Part shown: positions 28,167 to 36,354 of the stretch, piece by piece
Layout of the letters: each line of letters begins with the position of its first letter
Position numbering within the stretch: the stretch's first letter is position 1
From: Duffyella gerundensis
GTDB lineage: Bacteria > Pseudomonadota > Gammaproteobacteria > Enterobacterales > Enterobacteriaceae
Assembly: GCF_001517405.1 (NCBI RefSeq)
Contig: NZ_LN907827.1
Coordinates: forward strand, 1,122,587-1,186,586
Direction: 5' to 3'
DNA length: 64,000 nt
Notes under the pieces: generated by a model
Databases searched by the model: none
The model's input: only the letters and a program-made list of their open reading frames with translations
Told to the model about the DNA's origin: nothing
Program-made: the position numbers and the translations under genes

Positions 28167-29483
28167 ATGCCATTAGTTATCGTGGCGATCGGCGTGCTGC
28201 TGTTGCTGCTGCTGATGATACGCTTCAAGCTGAACGGCTTTATCGCCCTTATTCTGGTCGCGCTGGCGGTTGGGGTCATGCAGGGCATGCCGGTGAACAA
28301 GGTGATCACCTCCATCAAGATGGGCGTGGGTGGCACGCTCGGCAGTCTGGCATTAATCATGGGTTTTGGTGCCATGCTGGGCAAACTACTGGCCGACTGC
28401 GGCGGCGCACAACGCATCGCCACCACGCTGATTGCGAAGTTTGGCGAAAAGCACATTCAGTGGGCGCTGGTGCTGACCGGTTTCACCGTGGGCTTTGCGC
28501 TGTTTTATGAAGTGGGCTTTGTGCTGCTGCTGCCGCTGGTGTTCAGCATTGCCGCGTCGGCGCGCGTGCCGCTGCTCTACGTTGGCGTACCGATGGCTGC
28601 TGCGCTGTCGGTGACTCACGGCTTTCTGCCGCCGCATCCGGGTCCCACGGCGATTGCCACACTGTTTAACGCTGACATGGGCAAAACGCTGCTTTACGGC
28701 ACGCTGCTCGGCATTCCCACGGTGATTCTGGCCGGCCCGGTTTACGCCCGCTTTCTGAAAAGCATCGACAAGCCGATCCCGGAAGGGCTCTACAATCCCA
28801 AAACCTTTACCGAAGCGGAGATGCCGGGCTTTGGTGTCAGCGTCTGGACCTCGCTGGTACCGGTGATTTTGATGGCGCTGCGCGCGGTGGCGGAGATGGT
28901 GCTGCCAAAAGGCCATGTGTTGCTGCCCTACGCCGAGTTCTTTGGCGATCCGATTATGGCCACGCTGATTGCGGTGCTGATCGCGATTTTCACCTTTGGT
29001 CTGAATCGCGGCCGCAGCATGGATGAGGTCATGGGCACTATTACCGACTCTATTAAAATTATCGCCATGATGCTGTTGATTATTGGTGGTGGCGGCGCGT
29101 TTAAGCAGGTGCTGGTGGACAGCGGCGTGGATAAGTACATTGCCGGGCTGATGCATGAAACTAACGTGTCACCGATTTTTATGGCCTGGTCGATCGCCGC
29201 CGTGCTGCGTATCGCGCTTGGCTCAGCGACCGTGGCGGCGATTACCGCCGGTGGCATCGTCGCCCCGCTGATTGCCACCTCTGGTGCAAGCCCGGAGCTG
29301 ATGGTGATTGCTGTGGGTTCCGGCAGCGTGATTTTCTCACACGTTAACGATCCCGGCTTCTGGCTGTTTAAGGAGTATTTCAACCTGACCATTGGCGAAA
29401 CGCTGCGCTCCTGGTCGGCGCTGGAAACCATTATCGCCGTATGCGGCCTGATCGGCTGTCTGCTGCTTTCAACGGTGATATAA
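28167..29483 (+). CDS. gntT: High-affinity gluconate:H+ symporter GntT
   Basis: A 438-residue GntP-family permease that imports D-gluconate across the inner membrane. It equals E. coli GntT in length and matches it along its whole extent, for example MPLVIVAIG at the start, HGFLPPHPGPTAIA, IGGGGAFKQVLVDSGVDKY and HVNDPGFWLFKEYFNLTIGET. The start at 28167 is chosen by alignment and by GGAG nine bases upstream; a longer reading adds 13 residues. Overlapping GntR operators upstream predict induction by gluconate. It is followed by the lldRD operon. Confidence 0.94.
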   Translation: MPLVIVAIGVLLLLLLMIRFKLNGFIALILVALAVGVMQGMPVNKVITSIKMGVGGTLGSLALIMGFGAMLGKLLADCGGAQRIATTLIAKFGEKHIQWALVLTGFTVGFALFYEVGFVLLLPLVFSIAASARVPLLYVGVPMAAALSVTHGFLPPHPGPTAIATLFNADMGKTLLYGTLLGIPTVILAGPVYARFLKSIDKPIPEGLYNPKTFTEAEMPGFGVSVWTSLVPVILMALRAVAEMVLPKGHVLLPYAEFFGDPIMATLIAVLIAIFTFGLNRGRSMDEVMGTITDSIKIIAMMLLIIGGGGAFKQVLVDSGVDKYIAGLMHETNVSPIFMAWSIAAVLRIALGSATVAAITAGGIVAPLIATSGASPELMVIAVGSGSVIFSHVNDPGFWLFKEYFNLTIGETLRSWSALETIIAVCGLIGCLLLSTVI

Positions 29484-29518
29484 GCTGTCACGCGAGGGCA
29501 GGCCACTGCTCTCGCTTT

Positions 29519-29531
29519 TTGGTCCTACCAA
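29519..29531. promoter_or_regulatory. LldR operator O1
   Basis: TTGGTCCTACCAA is a perfect 5-bp dyad of the FadR/LldR type, 36 bases after the gntT stop and about 120 bases before lldR. Confidence 0.8.
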
Positions 29532-29634
29532 TCCCACCAAAAAACTTCTGAGCGTTCACATAACGCAAATATCCTCGCCGCATTTATTGCCTGTAAGCCC
29601 TCTGGCGTGAACTATGTGCGTTCTGAACGCTGTT

Positions 29635-29647
29635 TTGGTATGACCAA
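29635..29647. promoter_or_regulatory. LldR operator O2
   Basis: TTGGTATGACCAA is a second perfect 5-bp dyad, ending two bases before the lldR start codon. Its centre is 116 bp from the centre of O1, about eleven helical turns. The layout parallels the two-operator lldPRD control region of E. coli. Confidence 0.8.
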
Positions 29648-29649
29648 TC

Positions 29650-30435
29650 ATGAAAAATACCCCGGCGCGGCTGGTTGATGACATCGTCACGCAGCTGCGC
29701 GCGCTTATTGCACAACGTGACCTGCAGCCAGGCATGCGTTTGCCTGCGGAACGGCAGCTGGCGGCCGAGCTGGGCGTATCGCGATCGTCGCTGCGTGAGG
29801 CGATTCAAAAGCTGGTGGGCAACGGCCTGCTGGTCAGTCGGCGCGGCGGCGGCACCTGGCTGCAACAGCAGCTTGCCCCCTGGTCAGAACAGCAGATTGT
29901 TACGCCAATCCGTTCGCTGCTGGCGGCCGATCCCGATTACCGCTATGACATTCTGGAAGCGCGCCACGCCATCGAAGCCAGCACCGCCTGGCATGCCGCG
30001 CTGCGCGCCACCGAGGCGGATAAAGAGCGACTGCAATATTGCTTTGACGCCACGCTTGCCTTTCTGGAACACGACGATCCCGAACTGGCGGCGCAGGCCG
30101 ACGTCCGTTTTCATCTCGCCATTGCGGAAGCGTCCCATAACCTGGTGCTGTTACAAACCATGCGCGGCTTTTTTGAGTTGATGCAGTCCAGCGTTATTCA
30201 CAGCCGCAGGCAGATGGTGATTCAGCCGACGCTATTCGCCCAGCTTACCGATCAGCATCGGGCATTGTTGCAGGCGATTCTGGCGGGCGATGCCGAAGGT
30301 GCGCGCCAGGCAGCGATGACTCATCTGGCGTTTGTCCACAGCACGCTGAAAATCCAGAGTGAAAACAGCGCCCGCCAGGCGCGTATTACCCGCTTGCCCG
30401 GCAATCAAACTCATCAACAGGAACCTGAATCATGA
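29650..30435 (+). CDS. lldR: L-lactate-responsive regulator LldR (FadR subfamily of GntR)
   Basis: A 261-residue regulator with an N-terminal GntR winged helix ([20 protein letters not shown], about 34-53) and a C-terminal all-helical FCD ligand domain ([35 protein letters not shown]). It aligns with E. coli LldR (258 residues) along its length, including the tail ARITRLPG. It represses and activates lld genes in response to L-lactate. Its stop overlaps the lldD start (ATGA at 30432-30435). The second operator abuts its start codon, so its own translation region is bound. The lldP permease gene that precedes lldR in E. coli is missing here. Confidence 0.94.
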   Translation: MKNTPARLVDDIVTQLRALIAQRDLQPGMRLPAERQLAAELGVSRSSLREAIQKLVGNGLLVSRRGGGTWLQQQLAPWSEQQIVTPIRSLLAADPDYRYDILEARHAIEASTAWHAALRATEADKERLQYCFDATLAFLEHDDPELAAQADVRFHLAIAEASHNLVLLQTMRGFFELMQSSVIHSRRQMVIQPTLFAQLTDQHRALLQAILAGDAEGARQAAMTHLAFVHSTLKIQSENSARQARITRLPGNQTHQQEPES

Positions 30436-31607
30436 TTATTTCCGCCGCCAGCGACTACCGTGCCGCTGCCCAGCGTATTCTGCCACCTTTCTTATTTCAC
30501 TATATTGATGGCGGCGCCTATGCCGAACAGACGCTGCGTCGTAACGTCGAGGATCTGGCTAACATCGCGCTGCGTCAGCGAGTGCTGAAAAACATGTCGG
30601 CGCTGAGCCTGGAAACACGTCTGTTCAACGAAACGCTGGCGATGCCGGTTGCGCTGGCACCGGTAGGACTCTGCGGCATGTATGCGCGCCGCGGCGAAGT
30701 GCAGGCGGCCCGTGCCGCAGACAGCAAAGGCATTCCGTTTACGCTTTCTACCGTTTCCGTTTGTCCGATTGAAGAGGTGGCACCGGCGATTAACCGCCCG
30801 ATGTGGTTTCAGCTCTATGTGCTGCGCGATCGCGGCTTTATGCGCAATGCGCTGGAGCGGGCGAAAGCCGCCGGCTGCTCAACGCTGGTGTTTACCGTGG
30901 ATATGCCCACGCCCGGCGCACGTTATCGCGATGCGCATTCCGGCATGAGCGGCAGCAATGCGGCGCTGCGCCGTTACATTCAGTCAGCGACCCATCCACA
31001 ATGGGCGTGGGATGTCGGCATCAACGGGCGGCCGCACGATTTGGGCAATATCTCAGCCTATCTCGGCAAGCCTACCGGCCTGGCGGATTACATTGGCTGG
31101 CTGGCTAATAACTTCGATCCCTCTATCTCCTGGCAGGATCTGGAGTGGATCCGTGATTTTTGGGATGGCCCGATGGTGATCAAGGGGATCCTTGACGCCG
31201 ACGATGCGCGTGACGCGGTGCGTTTCGGTGCCGATGGCATCGTGGTCTCGAATCATGGTGGTCGCCAGCTCGATGGCGTGCTGTCGTCGGCGCGCGCACT
31301 ACCGGCCATCGCCGACGCGGTAAAAGGGGATATCGCTATTCTTGCTGACAGCGGTATCCGCAATGGCCTTGACGTGGTGCGCATGGTGGCGCTCGGTGCT
31401 GACTGCGTGCTGCTTGGCCGGGCGTGGCTTTATGCGCTGGCGACGCACGGTGAAAAGGGCGTCGCCAACCTGTTGACGCTAATCGAAAAAGAGATGCGTG
31501 TGGCGATGACGCTGACCGGCGCGAAGTCGATAGCCGAAATTAACAGCGATTTACTGGTGCGTGAACTCAGGCGAGGGATTGAAGAGGCGGCAGACAGTGT
31601 GTGGTGA
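30432..31607 (+). CDS. lldD: L-lactate dehydrogenase (quinone), FMN-dependent, LldD
   Basis: LldD is a peripheral membrane flavoenzyme that oxidises L-lactate to pyruvate and feeds electrons to quinone. The 391-residue product (E. coli 396) shows the FMN fold start [31 protein letters not shown], and the catalytic [10 protein letters not shown] with H275 as in E. coli. It is translationally coupled to lldR. A strong hairpin without U-tract follows its stop. Confidence 0.96.
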   Translation: MIISAASDYRAAAQRILPPFLFHYIDGGAYAEQTLRRNVEDLANIALRQRVLKNMSALSLETRLFNETLAMPVALAPVGLCGMYARRGEVQAARAADSKGIPFTLSTVSVCPIEEVAPAINRPMWFQLYVLRDRGFMRNALERAKAAGCSTLVFTVDMPTPGARYRDAHSGMSGSNAALRRYIQSATHPQWAWDVGINGRPHDLGNISAYLGKPTGLADYIGWLANNFDPSISWQDLEWIRDFWDGPMVIKGILDADDARDAVRFGADGIVVSNHGGRQLDGVLSSARALPAIADAVKGDIAILADSGIRNGLDVVRMVALGADCVLLGRAWLYALATHGEKGVANLLTLIEKEMRVAMTLTGAKSIAEINSDLLVRELRRGIEEAADSVW

Positions 31608-31643
31608 TCGCGCCGGGCAGAGTCAGCAATAACGGCGAGCAAC

Positions 31644-31665
31644 CGGGCCACGCGAGTGTGGCCCG
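31644..31665. terminator. Hairpin between convergent lldD and a small gene
   Basis: Perfect 8-bp stem CGGGCCAC/GTGGCCCG with a 6-base loop. It lies in the gap between two convergent stops and has no U-tract. Confidence 0.45.
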
Positions 31666-31676
31666 ATGTCAGGGAC

Positions 31677-31922
31677 TTAGTGCGGCTGTTCGAAGCCGGC
31701 TTTAATCATCTGTTCACGCAGCGCACGCGCAATATAGCGGTTGCCGCCGGTGACCGGATAAATGACGTTGTTAACTACATCGTCAAGATAGTGCTCTTCA
31801 AATTCCTGCTTACAGAGCTGCGTACCGCCTTCATCATTGATAGCGATGGACCCTTTGATCAGGTCACCTCTGTTTTTAGCTTTCAGGCTGTAACGCCCCA
31901 TGCTGGTATTAATCGTACTCAT
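31677..31922 (-). CDS. Hypothetical protein, 81 residues
   Basis: I do not recognise the family. The frame has a strong ribosome site (AAGGAG, six bases before the ATG). The product is soluble, with a basic N-terminal third (MGRYSLKAKNRGDLIKGSIA), an acidic middle (FEEHYLDDVVNN) and a C-terminal amphipathic helix (RYIARALREQMIKAGF). There is one cysteine. It is monocistronic, convergent with lldD, and has about 280 bases of non-coding DNA upstream. Confidence 0.7.
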   Translation of the reverse strand: MSTINTSMGRYSLKAKNRGDLIKGSIAINDEGGTQLCKQEFEEHYLDDVVNNVIYPVTGGNRYIARALREQMIKAGFEQPH

Positions 31923-32199
31923 GCGTTCTCCTTATGACTCACTAACAGGTCATATATCTGCATCTGCTCTTGGTACCGCATAAAGTTTAGACAGTGAGCA
32001 AAAGCAAAGCGAAGCGGCAAAACAGCAAAATATTCCATGACGCGATCGCCATCGCAAAAATTATTCCCGCAAAGCGCACCTGCTTAACGTGAGGGAAACA
32101 GAATTTTAGCAAGATGAGCGTGCTAACAGGCATAAACGCTGAAATAATCTATGCTTATTATGAACGTAATACATTGAACTAAAAGGCGAGGGAAAAGGG

Positions 32200-32283
32200 A
32201 TGAAAATTTTACTGTGGATCATTGCCATCATCTTCATTGTGGGGCTGCTGACGCTGACCGGCGTATTTAAGCTGATTTTCTGA
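32200..32283 (+). CDS. yohP: Small membrane protein YohP
   Basis: A 27-residue single-span protein. Most of its length is one hydrophobic helix (WIIAIIFIVGLLTLTGVF), with K2 and the C-terminal KLIF. It matches E. coli YohP (27 residues, same ends) at most positions. YohP is a known model for post-translational SRP-dependent insertion of tiny membrane proteins; its function is unknown. GAGGGAAAAGGG precedes the start and a GC hairpin follows seven bases after the stop. It is too short for usual gene finding. Confidence 0.8.
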   Translation: MKILLWIIAIIFIVGLLTLTGVFKLIF

Positions 32284-32289
32284 TAGCAA

Positions 32290-32314
32290 GCGCTCCTGTC
32301 AGGGAGCGCGTTTC
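32290..32314 (+). terminator. Hairpin after yohP
   Basis: Perfect 7-bp stem GCGCTCC/GGAGCGC (32290-32296 with 32303-32309) followed by GTTTC. The U-tract is short. Confidence 0.55.
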
Positions 32315-32315
32315 G

Positions 32316-32510
32316 CTACCGGCTGTTCTGACGATCGATCAGTGCGCGGGTAGCGGGATCGATTGGCGTCTGGGGTAGTAGATCGTGTAAGCAGAGTCGC
32401 TTACGGCATGCTGCACAGCAGGCGCCATGCAAATCCTGCGGATGTTTGCCAAAGTGAGTAAATGAAAATTTACTGCTGCCGCACGCAGTACATCTGATCT
32501 TCATGACCAC
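32316..32510 (-). CDS. Small zinc-ribbon-like protein, 64 residues
   Basis: A short protein with two Cys pairs, C7-x2-C10 and C32-x2-C35, plus C31 and C40, which suggests one bound zinc. The rest is basic and lacks membrane segments. The start GTG at 32510 has GGGAGG six bases upstream; ATG at 32504 is also possible. It resembles the small putative zinc-binding proteins of enterobacteria whose role is unknown. It converges on yohP. Confidence 0.65.
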   Translation of the reverse strand: MVMKIRCTACGSSKFSFTHFGKHPQDLHGACCAACRKRLCLHDLLPQTPIDPATRALIDRQNSR

Positions 32511-32728
32511 AATCGTCCTCCCTGTTGCTTCTTAATAAGACAAATCTTAGCAAAACCCTCCCGCTATAAGTAAGTTTTATTTATTAATTGTTGCGCTAAA
32601 TCAATTCGTCTTTTTCACCCCATCGAAGCTGAAAATGCCGGTACGTGCGATGAGTGCCTGATTGTAAAAAGAAAATTTACGCATTTCTGTTACCGGTTCG
32701 TCTGCTCACGCATGGGAGAAGAGAGGTA

Positions 32729-32839
32729 ATGATGTCAACGCTGGAGGCAGTTTTGTTGCGCAAGAACCGCAGAAAGCCGCCTGCTACCCGGCTACAGAGC
32801 CAACTTTCTCTATTTTTAGCCAGTAAGCGCGCGTACTAA
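32729..32839 (+). CDS. Possible small basic protein, 36 residues
   Basis: The frame MMSTLEAVLLRKNRRKPPAT... ends with TAA at 32837-32839. It is supported mainly by a good ribosome site (AGAGAGG just before two tandem ATGs). The peptide is strongly basic. I know no family for it, and short frames like this arise by chance, so it is tentative. Confidence 0.3.
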   Translation: MMSTLEAVLLRKNRRKPPATRLQSQLSLFLASKRAY

Positions 32840-33063
32840 TGATAAAACATAAATATAACAATCAATTAACATCGCAGGCGTGGTTAAAGTCGCAGCAATC
32901 AAGGCATAAACAGGGCTAAAAGCGCGTACATAAAATGCCCGGTTATGAAAAGAAATCGATATTTATCACTTTTTACGTAAGTGGCACTGGACAAACGCCA
33001 CAGCAATTGCTGTACTTAATAGCGACACAGTTAAGTGTCCATTTTCAAGTAAAGGTAATTTAG
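32840..33063. promoter_or_regulatory. cspE upstream region with palindromes
   Basis: This leader and promoter region contains a perfect 12-bp palindrome CAGCAATTGCTG (33002-33013) and a nearby ACTTAA...TTAAGT pair. These could fold in a long 5' leader, as is common for csp mRNAs. The start site of transcription was not identified. Confidence 0.4.
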
Positions 33064-33273
33064 ATGTCCAAGATTAAAGGTAGCGTTAAGTGGTTTAATG
33101 AATCTAAAGGATTCGGTTTCATTACTCCTGAAGATGGCAGCAAAGATGTATTCGTACACTTCTCTGCTATCCAGAGCAACGGTTTCAAAACACTGGCAGA
33201 AGGCCAGACTGTTGAATTTGAAATCACTGATGGCCCGAAAGGTCCTTCTGCCACTAACGTTATCAGCGCATAA
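33064..33273 (+). CDS. cspE: Cold-shock family RNA chaperone CspE
   Basis: A 69-residue OB-fold cold-shock protein. The RNP motifs KGFGFI and VFVHF are intact, and the sequence [20 protein letters not shown] matches E. coli CspE rather than CspC. CspE binds single-stranded RNA, melts hairpins and antiterminates. AAAGG precedes the start. The position upstream of ybeM-tatE-lipA matches E. coli. The crcB and pagP genes that flank cspE there are not seen. Confidence 0.95.
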   Translation: MSKIKGSVKWFNESKGFGFITPEDGSKDVFVHFSAIQSNGFKTLAEGQTVEFEITDGPKGPSATNVISA

Positions 33274-33291
33274 CCTTCTGGCACAGATTCT

Positions 33292-33320
33292 AAAAACCTG
33301 CCGTTTGGCGGGTTTTTTTT
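33292..33320 (+). terminator. cspE terminator
   Basis: A 7-bp stem ACCTGCC/GGCGGGT with one T-G pair and loop GTTT is followed by eight T's, 20 bases after the stop. Confidence 0.92.
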
Positions 33321-33521
33321 TGCCTAAAAATCATCTCACTCATTAGCCTGACTGCACTTCTTGCCCTGCGTTAATTCGCTAAATTTTCTGTGTGGGCTGC
33401 CATAGCGCAGTGACATTTCTCACCTTTTTACGTTCTGGCGTCCATCCAGCAGCAATGATTGCTGCTTTTATTATGTGCACGCTATATAACTAGACGGAAA
33501 GAGACATCACGGGGAAGCGGC

Positions 33522-33956
33522 ATGAATATTCGTCCGGCACAGGTTAATGACAGTTTTGCACTCAGCGCGTTGCTCAGCGAGTTGGGCTACGGCAGCACCG
33601 ATGACGTTATGACCCGGCGACTGAGTCAACTGATCGCCGACGAAAAAGAGACGCTGCTGGTGGCGGAAGAGGGCAGTACGGTGCTGGGATTTATCTCGCT
33701 GCATTTTATTCCGCAGCTGGCGCTGGCCGGGGACTTCGCGCGCATTAGCTATTTCTGTATAGCGGAAGGTGAGCGCAGCAAAGGGCTTGGACAGCAGCTT
33801 CTGGCCCACGCCGAACAGATCGCCGTCCGGCACGGTTGCGATCGCATGGAAGTGCACTGCAACGCGCATCGACACAAAGCGAATCAGTTTTATCTGCGTG
33901 AAGACTATGAAGAGTCACCGCGCTACCACATCAAACCGCTGAATGTCGGACAGTGA
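33522..33956 (+). CDS. GNAT-family N-acetyltransferase
   Basis: A 144-residue single-domain acetyltransferase. The acetyl-CoA loop is ERSKGLGQQLLAHAE, preceded by the strand ARISYFCIAEG. The C-terminal half shows the usual FYLREDYEE segment. The start at 33522 begins MNIRPA, typical of the family; a longer reading starts in non-coding DNA. It ends 9 bases before ybeM, so they may be cotranscribed. The substrate is unknown. It is not in this position in E. coli. Confidence 0.87.
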   Translation: MNIRPAQVNDSFALSALLSELGYGSTDDVMTRRLSQLIADEKETLLVAEEGSTVLGFISLHFIPQLALAGDFARISYFCIAEGERSKGLGQQLLAHAEQIAVRHGCDRMEVHCNAHRHKANQFYLREDYEESPRYHIKPLNVGQ

Positions 33957-33965
33957 GGCAACAGC

Positions 33966-34766
33966 ATGAAAATTGCTATGGGACAGTTTGCCGTCAGCCG
34001 CGATCCGCAAGACAACGCGGCAACCTGCATTAGCCTGATGCAGCAGCAGGCGCTGGCAGGCGGTGCTGCGCTGCTGGTCCTGCCGGAAGCGGTGCTGGCG
34101 CGTGATAACGCCGATCCTGACCACGTCATCAACGCCGCGCAACCGCTGAATGGCCCCTTTATGACTGCGCTGCGAGCGGCCAGCAAAGACAACGCCTTAA
34201 CCACCGTTTTTACCCTGCATGTGCCCACGGCCGATCGCAAAGCGCTTAATGTACTGGTCGCTCTGCGCGGCGGTGAAGTGATTGCCACCTACGACAAGTT
34301 ACACCTTTACGACGCCTTTAACGTACAGGAATCACGACGGGTAATGCCAGGCACGCAGATTCCGCCGTTGATTGAGGTTGCCGGCATGAAGGTGGGATTG
34401 ATGACCTGCTATGACGTGCGCTTTCCTGAACTGGCACGACGTCTGGTGCTCGACGGCGCTGAAGTGCTGGTTCTGCCCGCCGCATGGGTGCGAGGGCCGC
34501 TGAAGGAGCGCCACTGGGAAGTGCTGTGCAGCGCACGGGCGCTGGAGAATACGGCGTTTATGGTTGCGGTGGGGGAATGCGGGCCGCGGAATATCGGCAA
34601 CAGTCTTGCCATCGATCCGCTGGGCGTGATCGTCGCCAGAGGCACGGAAGCACCGGGGCTTATTTTTGCTGAGCTTGCTGCGTCTCGCCTTGCTGAGGCC
34701 CGCAGCGCGCTGCCGGTGCTGGAAAATCGGCGCTTTGCTAAACCTGAGCTGGAGGCTAAGAAATAG
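33966..34766 (+). CDS. ybeM: Nitrilase-superfamily amidase YbeM, deaminated glutathione amidase
   Basis: A 266-residue C-N hydrolase with a complete Glu-Lys-Cys triad: E41 (LPEAVLA), K111 (YDKLHLYD) and C148 (MTCYDVRFPE). It belongs to the Nit1 group that repairs deaminated glutathione made by transaminase side reactions. In E. coli K-12 ybeM is annotated as broken; here it is full length. It sits between the GNAT gene and tatE. Confidence 0.92.
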   Translation: MKIAMGQFAVSRDPQDNAATCISLMQQQALAGGAALLVLPEAVLARDNADPDHVINAAQPLNGPFMTALRAASKDNALTTVFTLHVPTADRKALNVLVALRGGEVIATYDKLHLYDAFNVQESRRVMPGTQIPPLIEVAGMKVGLMTCYDVRFPELARRLVLDGAEVLVLPAAWVRGPLKERHWEVLCSARALENTAFMVAVGECGPRNIGNSLAIDPLGVIVARGTEAPGLIFAELAASRLAEARSALPVLENRRFAKPELEAKK

Positions 34767-34897
34767 CGCCGTTTTACGCTAATGTCGTTTACGGGCAGGG
34801 AAGCAGACCACTATCACGCCCTGTTACAGATTGCTGTTGTATTGAGCAATCAGAAAGGCGTATATAAGCAGAACAGCTTATTCTGAGGTTAAGAGTT

Positions 34898-35107
34898 ATG
34901 GAAGGTATCAGCATTGCCAAGTTGCTTATCATCGGTGCGCTTATCGTACTGCTGTTTGGCACCAATAAACTGCGCTCGCTGGGCGGCGATTTAGGCTCCG
35001 CCATTAAAGGCTTTAAAAAAGCGATGAGCGATGATAGTACCACCGCGAAAAGCACGCCAGCAGAAGACGCCGCCGCCGCTGAGCGCGTAACGCATAAAGA
35101 ATCCTGA
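34898..35107 (+). CDS. tatE: Twin-arginine translocase subunit TatE
   Basis: A 69-residue TatA-family protein. It has an N-terminal membrane helix ([18 protein letters not shown]), the hinge [12 protein letters not shown] and an amphipathic helix ending KKAM, followed by a polar tail. It is a minor pore-forming component of the Tat pathway. The place before lipA matches E. coli tatE. Confidence 0.95.
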   Translation: MEGISIAKLLIIGALIVLLFGTNKLRSLGGDLGSAIKGFKKAMSDDSTTAKSTPAEDAAAAERVTHKES

Positions 35108-35125
35108 TTCTCTGTAAATAAATGT

Positions 35126-35161
35126 AACGACGCGCTGGGTTCACCAGGGCGTCGTTTTTTT
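35126..35161 (+). terminator. tatE terminator
   Basis: An 8-bp stem AACGACGC/GCGTCGTT with an inner CTGG/CCAG stem is followed by seven T's. Confidence 0.9.
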
Positions 35162-36221
35162 ATGGCTGCGAACCGGCGAGCAGGTCGAGATCCTGATGCC
35201 AGCGATCGCTCTCTGTGCTGCCTGCAGACATCGGCGTGATGGTCAGGCCAGAAGGCAGCAGATCGGTCCATATGTCGTCCGCTTCAGGCAAGATCTGCAG
35301 GCTAAACTCTTCTGACGCCGCTGCCTCTTCTGGGGGTAACAGCAGGCTAAAATCTATTTCGCTTGCCGGACTCAACAGTTCTTCAATCCACAGCCCGGAA
35401 GGTTGCTCAGCAACATCAATGGTAAAGGTTAACGGCTCTGCCAGTGAAAAAGTGCGTCCTTGGGGATCAATGATCGAAGTATCAAGTTGATACGTGCCGT
35501 TCTCCAGCCCTTCATCGTGTCGCCATGTCCAGATGCCCGCCGCATTGCTTTCGCTGATACCAGCCAGTTGATCGTTGATATAAATTTCAATCTGGCTGTT
35601 AGCGGGCGCTATGCCCTGAAGCAACGGATGATTGCCAGCATCAAGTACCACGTCGATACTGTCTGCTGAATGCGTTTCAGAGGCCGTTTCGACATTGTTG
35701 GCCTCTTCTGCAGGTTCGGCTGTTGCTGTGATGGGCAGCATGTCTGTGCTGACATCATTGTTGCCAGCGGCGTTGATCATCGCGGGTTCATCTGCGACAG
35801 CTAAAGACAAGTCGGCTGTATGGGCAGTCATGCTACGGTAGCTCCCTTCCTGAGCGTTAAGTGAAGGTGAAGGCAATGAAAAGCCATCGGCAAATACGGG
35901 CTGTTGCTGATAACCCGTATTCTGCGAGAACGACATGATGTGATCCTCAACGTTGCCGTTCTGCACTGCTTCCTGCGCCAGCCATTCGGCGATAAAAGCG
36001 GGCTGGTGTTGATAGAGATACTGCATGCTTACCGCAGTAGCGATCAGGGCCAGGCCACAGGTGGCGTGATTGGCGTGAAGGTGAGATGTATTTTCGAGCA
36101 GAAGCTTTTCCCGCATCTGCTCAATGTGCTCTGCTGAGGTAACGCCGCTGCCAACGTTCAGGCGAGAAGTGTTCAGGTGTGCCGGCATTGCCTCTGGCAA
36201 TAAAGTGGCGCGTGTTTGCAT
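35160..36221 (-). CDS. Orphan protein with a bacterial Ig-like domain
   Basis: A 353-residue protein I cannot assign to a named family. The start at 36221 has AAGG six bases upstream. Residues 1-110 are helical, with a short hydrophobic segment and single cysteine at 55-68; there is no clear signal peptide. A low-complexity acidic linker (about 130-186) leads to one Ig-like domain at about 186-270, with NSQIEIYINDQLAGIS and the AAGIWTWRHDEGLENGTYQL pattern known from repeats in large enterobacterial adhesins. The last 80 residues are acidic and Leu/Pro-rich. It lies antisense between tatE and lipA, where E. coli has no such gene. Role unknown. Confidence 0.75.
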   Translation of the reverse strand: MQTRATLLPEAMPAHLNTSRLNVGSGVTSAEHIEQMREKLLLENTSHLHANHATCGLALIATAVSMQYLYQHQPAFIAEWLAQEAVQNGNVEDHIMSFSQNTGYQQQPVFADGFSLPSPSLNAQEGSYRSMTAHTADLSLAVADEPAMINAAGNNDVSTDMLPITATAEPAEEANNVETASETHSADSIDVVLDAGNHPLLQGIAPANSQIEIYINDQLAGISESNAAGIWTWRHDEGLENGTYQLDTSIIDPQGRTFSLAEPLTFTIDVAEQPSGLWIEELLSPASEIDFSLLLPPEEAAASEEFSLQILPEADDIWTDLLPSGLTITPMSAGSTESDRWHQDLDLLAGSQP

Positions 36222-36311
36222 AGCTGACCTTAATATAAAAAATAAAAGTGCAAAGGCACTTAAAAAGTGATTCAGCATTAACAGGCGGCCAAAAAGCGTG
36301 GGCCTTAAACG

Positions 36312-36340
36312 AAAAAAAGCAGCCCGCAGGCTGCTTTTTT
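36312..36340. terminator. Bidirectional-type terminator after lipA
   Basis: Stem GCAGCC/GGCTGC (36319-36324 with 36329-36334), loop CGCA, flanked by seven A's and six T's. It ends lipA on the minus strand, 15 bases after the stop. Confidence 0.9.
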
Positions 36341-36354
36341 GATCGAGCGCAAGT

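Noticed and set aside
28386..29156. A 256-codon His/Gln-rich frame antisense to gntT
   Set aside because: It mirrors the hydrophobic codons of gntT and has no ribosome site.
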